Below the pieces are notes generated by a model that saw only the letters and a list, made by a program, of their open reading frames with translations, was not told where the DNA came from and made no database searches. Below, piece by piece: positions 18,266 to 25,324 of a stretch of 48,068 nucleotides of DNA. Position 1 is the first letter of the stretch. Each line of letters begins with the position of its first letter. Source of the DNA: Limimaricola cinnabarinus LL-001 (GTDB taxonomy: Bacteria > Pseudomonadota > Alphaproteobacteria > Rhodobacterales > Rhodobacteraceae); assembly GCF_000466965.1 (NCBI RefSeq), contig NZ_BATB01000022.1, positions 1-48,068 of the forward strand. Reading direction: 5' to 3'. The translations under genes and the position numbers were made by a program.

Positions 18266-18292
18266 GAGGGTGATGTCGAAAGTGATGAACTG

Positions 18293-19339
18293 ATGAAGAA
18301 CTCGGAGAAGAAGCCTGTGACTCTCAGGGAGGTCGCCGACCACGCTGGCGTTTCGGCTGCTACTGTATCGCTGGTGCTGAACCGCAAGGGAGACATCTCC
18401 GAAACCACGCGCGACAAGGTTCACGCGGCAGTTTCGGCGCTCAAGTACAAGCCCCGCGCCAGCCGGATGAAATCTGAAGCGCTGCCGACAGTGCGCTTTC
18501 TGAAGCTTGCCAAGCATGGGCAAACCGTGAACCGCGACCACAACCACTTCATCTCGGATTACATCGACGGAATGTCCGCTGAGGCCGTGAGCTGCGGCTA
18601 TACTCTGGAGGTTGTCAGTCACGAAGGCGACGACATTGAAGTCGTCAGAAGCTTTCTGGAGGACCGCGCCACGCAAGGGGCCATCGTTCTCGCGACAGAG
18701 CTGTCAGGAGACGACATCCAGAAACTGAACGATTGTCGGATCCCGGTCGTGTTCATCGACGCCTATTATCCATTCCTCGAAGCAAACTTCGTGGACATGG
18801 ACAACGACCAGATGATTTTCTCGGCGGTCTCCGCCCTGCTGCGCGCCGGCGCGCAACGGATAGGCTTTGTTGGCAGCCACTCGGATGTCGTGAATTTCCG
18901 CTTGCGCTCCGATGCGTTTCGAAGCGCCTGTGACGCCTTGGGCCTTTCTCTTTCGGAGGACCAGATTCTCGCCGTCCCCGCGACCCGCGAAGCGGCCTAT
19001 GTCAGTGCCAAGGACCAGCTGGACCGCCTCGACTTCCTGGCGCAGGCCTATGTCTGCGCAAATGATATCGTCGCTCTTGGATTGATGCGTGCTCTCCGTG
19101 AAAGAAGCGTTTCCATCCCTGAAGATGTCGCGGTGATAGGCTTCGACAATTTGCCTATGAGCAGCATGATCTCACCTTCGCTCAGTACGATCGATGTACC
19201 AAAACGCCAGATCGGGGCCTTGGCCGTCAGAACGCTCCACGAGCTTGTCGCCGGGTCCAAACCCGCCGCTCCCACAAAGATCCTCGTTTCGGGTCGCCTC
19301 ATCTTTCGGGGAAGCACAAGCGTTTCAACCGGTTCCTGA
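18293..19339 (+). CDS. LacI-family transcriptional regulator
   Basis: A 348-residue repressor. The N-terminal helix-turn-helix reads VTLREVADHAGVSAATVSLVLNRKGDIS with the hinge helix region KYKPR following. The remainder is a periplasmic-binding-like effector domain (DYIDGMSAEAVSCGYTLEVV, GAIVLATELS, IGFVGSH, AYVCANDIVALGLMRAL, VAVIGFDNLPMSSMISPSLSTI). The open frame extends to 18149, but starting at ATG 18293 (MKNSEKKPVTLREV) places the HTH at the N-terminus as in the family. It is divergent from the sugar operon and is presumably its regulator, with the transported compound or a phosphorylated product as inducer. Confidence 0.92.
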   Translation: MKNSEKKPVTLREVADHAGVSAATVSLVLNRKGDISETTRDKVHAAVSALKYKPRASRMKSEALPTVRFLKLAKHGQTVNRDHNHFISDYIDGMSAEAVSCGYTLEVVSHEGDDIEVVRSFLEDRATQGAIVLATELSGDDIQKLNDCRIPVVFIDAYYPFLEANFVDMDNDQMIFSAVSALLRAGAQRIGFVGSHSDVVNFRLRSDAFRSACDALGLSLSEDQILAVPATREAAYVSAKDQLDRLDFLAQAYVCANDIVALGLMRALRERSVSIPEDVAVIGFDNLPMSSMISPSLSTIDVPKRQIGALAVRTLHELVAGSKPAAPTKILVSGRLIFRGSTSVSTGS

Positions 19340-19866
19340 GCGGCCGGAGGACGGCCCCGTCTGATCGATCCCGCCGGGTCAGAAGTTCCTACATCGCTCT
19401 CCGACTTTGGGCCGAGGGAAGCTGAATTCATCCGGAAGCAGGTCAGCAGGGCTTCCTCGACCTGGTTACAAGCAGATTTTTGATCCTCTGTGACCCACGC
19501 GCCTGCTGCGTCTCGAACGGGGCTCATGCATCCGATAACCCGTCTCTTATCGGACATGAGCATGATACGCCCACCGGCATGCCGGACACGCCCGAAATCC
19601 CCGCCCCGATCGCCCTGCCTACCCACGTCGCCGGCTCGTCGACTCGGCGCGGGGCTATGCCGATCACGCCATCGCCGAGAACACCTGTCGGGCCTAAGCG
19701 CGCGACTGGGCCGGTTTCGCGCGCTGGTGCCGATTAAAGGGCGCAGACCCCCTGCCCTACCCGTCCGCACTCAATATCATCAGCGGCTGCTTCGGTAACT
19801 TATGTTTCTGTTTCGTTCTTGCGGAAACGGGTTAATATTTCTTCTTAGAACAGAGGGAGACTGACG
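19340..19866. other. Non-coding junction between sugar locus and plasmid module
   Basis: 527 bp with no convincing gene. It contains an inverted repeat TCCGATAA-N8-TTATCGGA at 19531-19554, whose left part recurs at 7780-7795. The coding pattern is poor on both strands. Confidence 0.5.
19531..19554. repeat. 8-bp inverted repeat resembling a resolvase half-site pair
   Basis: TCCGATAA and TTATCGGA separated by 8 bp. With flanking bases the complementary strand reads TGTCCGATAA, which resembles the resolvase-binding consensus of Tn3/gamma-delta res sites as I recall it. No resolvase gene is present in the window. Confidence 0.35.
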
Positions 19867-20172
19867 ATGTCGATGTACAACCCGCCAATACCGCTGCTGC
19901 AACTCATACTGTATAACCCATCGGCCCTGCCACTTTATGACCCCGCAGAGAACGGACCCGAAATCCCACCCTGGGTCCGGCAGCTCCTCAAATCTCATGC
20001 TATGGGGCAGGTGCCTGTCGTGCTGTTCTCTGACACTGAGAAGGAGAGAGGTCGATACACTTTCTGTGCTGATGTCGAGGGGTTCTACCTCGCTTGGAGA
20101 TATGATGGCGAACAGGTCTATACTGTCGTGAGCGTGTGGTGCGACTTCGCAGGTGATGATCTCGAAGCATAG
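19867..20172 (+). CDS. Hypothetical protein, 101 residues
   Basis: Small acidic protein with a good AGGGAGA ribosome site just before ATG 19867. The N-terminus is proline- and leucine-rich (SMYNPPIPLLQLILYNPSALPLY), and the C-terminal part RYTFCADVEGFYLAWRYDGE looks like a beta-rich globular segment. I do not recognise a family. It lies directly upstream of the centromere-like repeats, with codon use less GC-biased than the sugar operon, so it belongs with the plasmid module. Function unknown. Confidence 0.55.
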   Translation: MSMYNPPIPLLQLILYNPSALPLYDPAENGPEIPPWVRQLLKSHAMGQVPVVLFSDTEKERGRYTFCADVEGFYLAWRYDGEQVYTVVSVWCDFAGDDLEA

Positions 20173-20194
20173 CAACGCCTGACCGAGAACGATT

Positions 20195-20287
20195 GATAAG
20201 GTATGATAAGGTTAGATAAGGTTGGATAAGATTTTATTTGATAAGGTAAGTTATGATACTGTATGATAAGGTGTGGCATCATAAGGT
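20195..20287. repeat. Phased GATAAGGT repeats, candidate plasmid centromere (parS/parC)
   Basis: GATAAGGT or close variants begin at 20195, 20205, 20215, 20225 (GATAAGAT), 20240 and 20265, with CATAAGGT at 20280. The first four are exactly 10 bp apart, so they lie on one face of the helix. Immediately downstream is a short ParA gene with a small ribbon-helix-helix-like partner. In type Ib partition systems such repeats upstream of parA are the centromere and the autoregulatory operator. The function is inferred, but the repeats are clear. Confidence 0.75.
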
Positions 20288-20404
20288 GTAGTAACATACG
20301 TGACCTCACCGCATCACATCAGGCCTTATGTTTTGATGATGTGTGGTGCGATGCGATCAGGTGAGGTTTGGTGAGGCAACTCACCAAGAGAAACGAGGAC
20401 GAGC

Positions 20405-21088
20405 ATGCCAGTGATCTCATTTGCGTCGATAAAGGGAGGGGTAGGTAAGAGCACCCTCGCAGTCTTGGTTGGCAGTTATCTCGCCGAGAAGTCCAGCGTC
20501 ATCGTCATCGACGCTGACCAAGAGCCGAGGATTCTCGAGTGGTTTGAAGCCGAGGGCGACAAGCCAGCGGGACTGTCGGTGAGGCGATCAGATGGTGAAG
20601 CAAACATCCAGGATGAGATCGAGCGGGCAGCATCTGAGGCTGCGTTCGTCCTCGTCGATCTCGAGGGCGTCGCGAGCCGGATGGCAACGTTTGCCATGAC
20701 CGAGTCTGACCTCGTGGTCGTGCCTGCTCAAGAGCGATACCTGGACATCCAAGATGCCATGAAGACCATTGCGGAAGTAGGGCGTGTTTCTCGGCAGTTG
20801 CGTCGAGAGGTGCCCGCAGTCGTTTGCCTGACCCGGACTCGTGAGGTTGGTCGCGGCACGGACGCTCGTGAGAATGCCGATGAACTCCGCAGTAACAAGG
20901 GCGTCCGCGTCATGGACTGCGAGCTACTCGAACGCGACGCGGTAGGTGCTGTTTGGTCTCATGCTACATCCCTTGGTCGTCTGACAGACCCCAGAGGCGG
21001 TCGCGATCGAGCACGCGAGAACGTGGCGGCTCTGGTGGCCGAGCTGCTTGAAATACTTCGATCCAATAGGGCAGGGGAGGCAGCTTAA
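20405..21088 (+). CDS. parA: ParA-family partition ATPase
   Basis: A 227-residue P-loop ATPase of the short ParA type, without an N-terminal DNA-binding domain. The deviant Walker A is KGGVGKST at residues 10-17, the A' motif is VIVIDADQEP, and the Walker B-like segment is FVLVDLEGVAS. The family includes VirC1 and type Ib plasmid ParA. These ATPases bind the nucleoid non-specifically and move plasmid copies bound through a partner protein. The stop overlaps the next gene (TAATG), and centromere-like repeats lie 118-210 bp upstream. This arrangement supports a complete type Ib partition operon. Confidence 0.92.
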   Translation: MPVISFASIKGGVGKSTLAVLVGSYLAEKSSVIVIDADQEPRILEWFEAEGDKPAGLSVRRSDGEANIQDEIERAASEAAFVLVDLEGVASRMATFAMTESDLVVVPAQERYLDIQDAMKTIAEVGRVSRQLRREVPAVVCLTRTREVGRGTDARENADELRSNKGVRVMDCELLERDAVGAVWSHATSLGRLTDPRGGRDRARENVAALVAELLEILRSNRAGEAA

Positions 21089-21441
21089 TGGCAAGACGGG
21101 GATTCAGTATGGAAGCACCAGAATCCGCTACGGATGAGGCAAAGGTTTCCGATCGCGTCGAGAGGGCTGAGGCGGACAGCCTCGAGGACTTTCGGCCTCG
21201 ACCTCCGCGTCAAGCTCCTAAGCCAGAACCTGTCAGGAAGCGAGCGCCGGAGAAGCATACAGAGGGCGGCTGGCCGTCGCGTGAGGCCAAAGTGGAAGCT
21301 GAGAAGGAGAAAACCGTCCAGCTCCATATTCATGGCCCTCAAAGTGTAGCTGACCGTTTCAATGCTATGTGCAAAGAAGATCGCAGGAGCCGGTGGGCGA
21401 TGCTTGAAATCCTCATGGACAAGGCAGAGGGCAAGCGATAA
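21088..21441 (+). CDS. Small ParA partner, ribbon-helix-helix-like C-terminus
   Basis: A 117-residue protein coupled to parA by a one-base stop/start overlap. The N-terminal 70 residues are charged and proline-rich (DFRPRPPRQAPKPEPVRKRAP), probably disordered. The last 45 residues (KTVQLHIHGPQSVADRFNAM, then CKEDRRSRWAMLEILMDKA) fit a beta strand plus two helices, as in ribbon-helix-helix centromere-binding proteins. By position it is the ParB-type adaptor that would bind the GATAAGGT repeats and stimulate ParA. The fold assignment is by pattern only. Confidence 0.7.
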   Translation: MARRGFSMEAPESATDEAKVSDRVERAEADSLEDFRPRPPRQAPKPEPVRKRAPEKHTEGGWPSREAKVEAEKEKTVQLHIHGPQSVADRFNAMCKEDRRSRWAMLEILMDKAEGKR

Positions 21442-21563
21442 CTTTCTTAGCCCACAACCGCCTCCGTTTCGAATCCGCCCGCGGTGATCTGACCTCTATC
21501 TTCTTCGCTGCCGCTCAGCGTATCCAAGAGTCCGACCTGCCGCCCGCCGTCACTGAAGTCGGC

Positions 21564-21890
21564 ATGACAGCCATTTTTGGCGAAATGGATCAGTTGCGTC
21601 AACTTTTTGACCATGTTGTTGAGGAAAGGCAGGGCGCCGGTGATGAGGGCGTTCTTGGTGACTTGGCACGCGTTGAGCAGATGCGCACCGAGCTCGCTGA
21701 CATCATCGCGGCAAGGAACCATGCTTCAGCCTTACTGAATCACGGCTTACCGCGCTTTTCGAACCACTTTCGACAGAATCCCAAGAATGCCATCTCCGGG
21801 TTCTTGGGAGCCTCTGTCGCCCAGTCACGCCACTCCCGCTCGATCATTCTGATGTCCCAACCAGGCGCCACCTGTCGTGCCATCTCGTAA
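21564..21890 (+). CDS. Possible small protein, low confidence
   Basis: An open frame downstream of the partition operon with protein-like helical composition at its start (MTAIFGEMDQLRQLFDHVVE). Open frame also extends upstream of this ATG, back to about 21408, without a usable start codon. Its 3' third runs antisense to the end of repA and looks non-coding there. A minus-strand frame at 21447-21722, directly after repA, competes for the same stretch. I cannot decide between them and recognise neither. Confidence 0.25.
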   Translation: MTAIFGEMDQLRQLFDHVVEERQGAGDEGVLGDLARVEQMRTELADIIAARNHASALLNHGLPRFSNHFRQNPKNAISGFLGASVAQSRHSRSIILMSQPGATCRAIS

Positions 21891-22757
21891 ATTTCCGGGT
21901 CGAGAGTAGGGATGGAGATGGTTTCGATAAACTCAGATGGCACGGTGCCGCGCGAACGGAATGTGACCATCTCGTCATCGACACTAAGCGAATAGTCCGG
22001 GAGATGATCCTGATCTGCGATATCACGAAGCAAGTATCTAAACTGCTTCAACGGCGACCGAGACCCTGACTTTTTTTAAGAGCAGCTCATCATTACATCG
22101 CCACTCTTTTTGAGCACCGCAATGCTTTCTCGCAAGCTCATAGATTCTGCGCTCGAGTGGTTTCTTGAGACGAAAGTAATCACGGTGCAGAGTTAGAACT
22201 TCGTGCTTCTGAATAGCATTAAAGACCCAGTCTGAAAGCGTTAGCTCGACCCATAGTAATCTACCATCAAGACCGAATTTTCGACGAACAGACGAGCTTT
22301 CGATAAGTCCAAAAGTATCTATTTGCTCCTCATCGCCTGTGCGAATATTTGTTGTAATCATTGTACCCCGAAGCCTTTCGAGGCTCTGTATTAGAGCAGT
22401 ATAGTCTTTCCCCCCAGTGCCGCGGTTCGTAAAGCGTAAAAAATCTCGGGAGTTAATCCGGACTCGCTTACCTACTTTGTTACCAGCATTCAACTCTGAC
22501 ATTATCTGGCTGATTGCATAGATAAGGATGTCTTTATCGTAGATCGTTGCCAAGCCCTTCACGGAGGGCGTTATTTCGATCCACAATCCATTATGCTCAT
22601 ACCTTCGGACACTGGTATCTGGTTTCTTCGAGAGGGAGTAGAACGGATGCTCCATCTCTTGCATGAAGTCCTTGAGAACCGCATCACCCACGTCGCAGAT
22701 GAACAGATCCTTTTCGGGGTAGCGTTCAGGAGAAAGATTCGGGGTTTCTGTGACCAT
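21740..22757 (-). pseudogene. repA: Plasmid replication initiator RepA (RPA family), frameshifted at A7
   Basis: Replication initiator of the alphaproteobacterial RPA type, about 338 residues when joined. The 5' part (from ATG 22757, MVTETPNLSPERYPEKDLFIC) has the diagnostic run MEHPFYSLSKKPDTSVRRYEHN, TIYDKDILIYAISQI and LERRIYELARKHCG. The frame breaks in a run of seven A on the coding strand (22071-22077). The other frame continues SGSRSPLKQFRYLLRDIADQDHLPDY, the expected C-terminal winged-helix part. Removing one A restores the protein. The first iteron overlaps codons 1-6. The gene points away from parA and towards it at the 3' end, with the origin upstream. Confidence 0.88.
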
Positions 22758-22914
22758 GCCCTACAGTTCGGGGAATCTGTGACCGAAGTCAAGGATTCGG
22801 GGAATCTATGACCCATGACCACATGTTCGGGGTTTCTGTGACCGAAACATGAGTTCGGGGTTTCTGTGACCGATGTCTGGGAAACAGTGACAAATGTTCG
22901 GGGTATCTGTGACC
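22738..22914. repeat. Iteron array of the plasmid origin
   Basis: Six good copies of an 18-bp repeat, consensus TTCGGGGTTTCTGTGACC, start at 22738, 22767, 22796, 22826, 22854 and 22897, with a degenerate copy at 22876. Spacing is 28-30 bp, then 21-22 bp. The first copy overlaps the start of repA, so RepA binding should also repress its own expression. Confidence 0.9.
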
Positions 22915-23015
22915 GGAACTTATATTTTGTACTGATAATACAGTAACTTACGGATCATTCTGTGAGCCTTAACACACTATTTAACACATACTAACACTCA
23001 GCACCCTGTGGATAA
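22738..23015. other. Replication origin (oriV): iterons, AT-rich segment, DnaA box
   Basis: The iterons are followed by an AT-rich stretch (about 22915-22999) that contains repeated TTAACACA/CTAACAC blocks and could be the unwinding element. A perfect DnaA box, TGTGGATAA (the complement of TTATCCACA), follows at 23007-23015. The order iterons - AT-rich - DnaA box next to the initiator gene is a standard theta-type plasmid origin. Confidence 0.85.
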
Positions 23016-23193
23016 CTCATGACAGCGGCTCGAAGCGACCGTGACCCTGTGCAAGAAAGATGACCTCACCGTCGCAATCGATAGGACGACAGCGCGCGAA
23101 AAGGCCGGAAAGGGTGAAGTCGGGACCGAAGTATGCTAAGAGCATCTGGGGACTGACTTTCAAGCAGATGCTACATTTTCGACGGTGAGCGAT

Positions 23194-24292
23194 ACTTGGA
23201 CCGCGACTCCGCGATGGGTTCAGGGTAGGGCGCTCACGTCCTCGTCTCCAGCATCTTGGCCCGGAACACCTCCGCGGGGGTCTTCCATCCGAGGCATTTG
23301 CGCGGCGTGGCGTTCAGCCGGTCGCAGATCTCGCGGATGTCGCGGTCCGAGAGTTTGCCGATGTCGCGTTCCCGGGGCAGCCAGCGGCGGGCACGACGGT
23401 TGGTGTTCTCGACCGTGCCCTTCTGCCAGGGCGCGGAGGGGTCACAGAACCACGTGCGCGTGCCGATCTCAGCCTGGAGATGCGGCCATGAGACGAACTC
23501 GGTGCCGCGGTCGAAGGTGATCGATCTGCGCGCTGGCTGGGGCAGCGCACGGATGGCCGCGATGACCTTGTCCATGACGGGCCGGGTCCGCTTGTCGGCG
23601 TTCTTCAGCAGCACGGTGAAGCGACTGACGCGTTCGACGAGAGAAGTCACGCTGGCGGAGCCGAACCGCTGCCGAAACAGCATCAAGTCAGCTTCCCAAT
23701 GACCGAACTGAGAGCGCTGCGCCACGGCTTCGGGTCGAAACAGGATGCTGACATCGCGATGGAATTTCGGCGCACGGCGCTTGCGGGCGCGTCTCGGGCG
23801 GCGGGCCCTGCGATGGGTCGGCAGATACCACCAGAGCTCTTCGCACAGGCCTTCCTTGGCGTAGATGTAGCGATAGATCGTTTCCTGGCAGACCCGCAGC
23901 GGCGCGTGCTCCATGCGCATTCGACCGGCGATCTGCTCCGGCGTCCAACCATCCTTGATCCGCTCGACGACCTGATCGCACAGCTGCGGATGCCGGATCA
24001 GCTTGCGCTGGCGGGCGCGGCGATCGCTGGTTCTCAGCTGAGCGGCCATCGCAAAGTAGCCCACGACCTTGGGCATGCAGGGGTCCTGGAAATGGTTGCG
24101 TCGGAGCTCGCGGAAGATGGTCGAGCGGTGGCGGCGCAGCACCCGCGCCATCTCGTTCACGGACACTCTGGCATGACGCCAACGCTCGATCTTGCGGCGC
24201 TCCTCGAGCGTCAGCTGCGCGTAAACACGTCCCATACTGGAAAACTCCTGTTTGATAGGGCATTGTTTTCAAACAAGAGTCGCAGTTGGAAG
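23194..24292. mobile_element. IS30-family insertion sequence
   Basis: An approximately 1.1-kb element enclosing one IS30-type transposase. Imperfect terminal inverted repeats are visible: TACTT and GCGACTC blocks near 23193-23207 match the complement of 24277-24294. Exact ends and target duplication are uncertain. It lies between the plasmid origin and the 24.3-25.3 kb non-coding region. Confidence 0.75.
23234..24235 (-). CDS. IS30-family transposase
   Basis: A 333-residue DDE transposase. The N-terminus has the IS30 HTH (YAQLTLEERRKIERWRH, then SVNEMARVLRRHRSTIFREL), followed by WTPEQIAGRM and a retroviral-integrase-type catalytic core. Candidate catalytic residues are in FGHWEADLM (Asp), TFDRGTEF (Asp) and WQKGTVENTN (Glu). 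The C-terminal LNATPRKCLGWKTPAEVF motif is typical of the family. It appears full length and undamaged. Confidence 0.95.
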   Translation of the reverse strand: MGRVYAQLTLEERRKIERWRHARVSVNEMARVLRRHRSTIFRELRRNHFQDPCMPKVVGYFAMAAQLRTSDRRARQRKLIRHPQLCDQVVERIKDGWTPEQIAGRMRMEHAPLRVCQETIYRYIYAKEGLCEELWWYLPTHRRARRPRRARKRRAPKFHRDVSILFRPEAVAQRSQFGHWEADLMLFRQRFGSASVTSLVERVSRFTVLLKNADKRTRPVMDKVIAAIRALPQPARRSITFDRGTEFVSWPHLQAEIGTRTWFCDPSAPWQKGTVENTNRRARRWLPRERDIGKLSDRDIREICDRLNATPRKCLGWKTPAEVFRAKMLETRT

Positions 24293-25324
24293 TAGCGCGC
24301 GCCGCTACACGCGATTCATGCGTATAATGATAATTATGTATAGTTTCGAATTGAGGCGGCGCTGGCAGGCCGCGAGAAGTTGCTCGATCGCTATCAGGTT
24401 CTTTGCAGCGGTGGCAGCAACGCGGCAGAGCCTGCCTATCAACTCGATAATCTCGACGATGGTTAGCTCGCAGGGTACTGTCGGGGTGGATTAGGTCACT
24501 TGAATGTCCTTGTCTGTTTAATCCCGCGATCCGGTCCGGACGGCGATGGCGCCCGCGTCTGGGCCTAATCAGGAATTAGTGCTGGTCGGTTCTACGCGGA
24601 AACGGATTTCTTTCGCTGGTTGCGCCTCGCTGAAAGCGGGCCATCGACGTAGCTTGCGGAAGCCCTGGAGTACCGTGTGCCATGGTCTTGGCAGCGTGCA
24701 ATCTGCGATGCCCGCCGCGACACCGCGGGTCACGTCTCTCTTAGGCACGGACCCTTGCATGCTGCTGCGGCCGCTCGCCGGAGCCCACGCTACCCTTCAG
24801 TGCCAATCCCCAAAAACAATCTCACTGTCAGGCCGTCGGCGCGGCCGAAGGCGGCGCTGGCGAGCGCTTCCTTCCATTTCTTTTTGTTCTTCTTGTTCTT
24901 CTTATTCAGGGGGCGAAATATCCTCTTCCCGGCAGTGACTTGCGAGGATATTGGACGCAGAAACCCGACGCAGGGACGCAGAAAACCGGGCCAAGGACGC
25001 AGAAACTCGTGCAACGGACGCAGAAACCCGGACATCGGACGCAAAAGTCCGCGCGGTGCCGGGTCCTCCGGACGGGGCTGCCGGAGCCCTCTTAAGGACC
25101 TCCGCTGCCATTCCGTCTCGGCGCTGGAGAGCGGACGTGGCAATGGCGAGCTGGTGCGATGGGTTGCCATAGGGAGAGGACAGGTCACGAACCCCGCCCG
25201 AGGCCGACGGTGCGGCCCGGCGCGCAAGGGACTTTCGCTGCCTTGGCAAAATAAATCACCGCATCGATTTCCGCGGCGATTCAAACGGTCCGATCTGATC
25301 CTTATCAGCTCACAGGACCTCCCA
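24293..25324. other. Non-coding region with 21-bp repeats
   Basis: About 1 kb between IS30 and the methylase gene. Open frames run through it but have no family resemblance, and the long frame that reads into the methylase has no credible start here. The notable content is the 21-bp array at 24953-25057. The rest may be a decayed second replicon or other remnant. Confidence 0.5.
24953..25057. repeat. Five tandem 21-bp repeats (GGACGCAGAAACCCG core)
   Basis: Units begin at 24953, 24974, 24995, 25016 and 25037, exactly 21 bp apart. The first 12 bases (GGACGCAGAAAC) are nearly invariant, and the remainder varies. The core CAGAAACCCG is close to the complement of the repA iterons (GGTCACAGAAACCCCGAA). 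In one frame the array encodes a seven-residue DAETRxx repeat, but I see no gene that would use it. Confidence 0.85.

Noticed and set aside
19048..19770. 240-codon minus-strand frame over the end of the LacI gene
   Set aside because: Antisense to the conserved regulator C-terminus and Arg-rich throughout.
22738..22914. CRISPR array
   Set aside because: Repeats 18 bp with about 11-bp gaps, beside an initiator gene and DnaA box: iterons.
24953..25057. CRISPR array
   Set aside because: Units are contiguous with only about 6-9 variable bases, far too short for spacers; no cas genes.
24677..25324. N-terminal extension of the methylase frame
   Set aside because: Includes the 21-bp repeat array and low-complexity sequence; ATG 25325 has a ribosome site and begins the family-like part.
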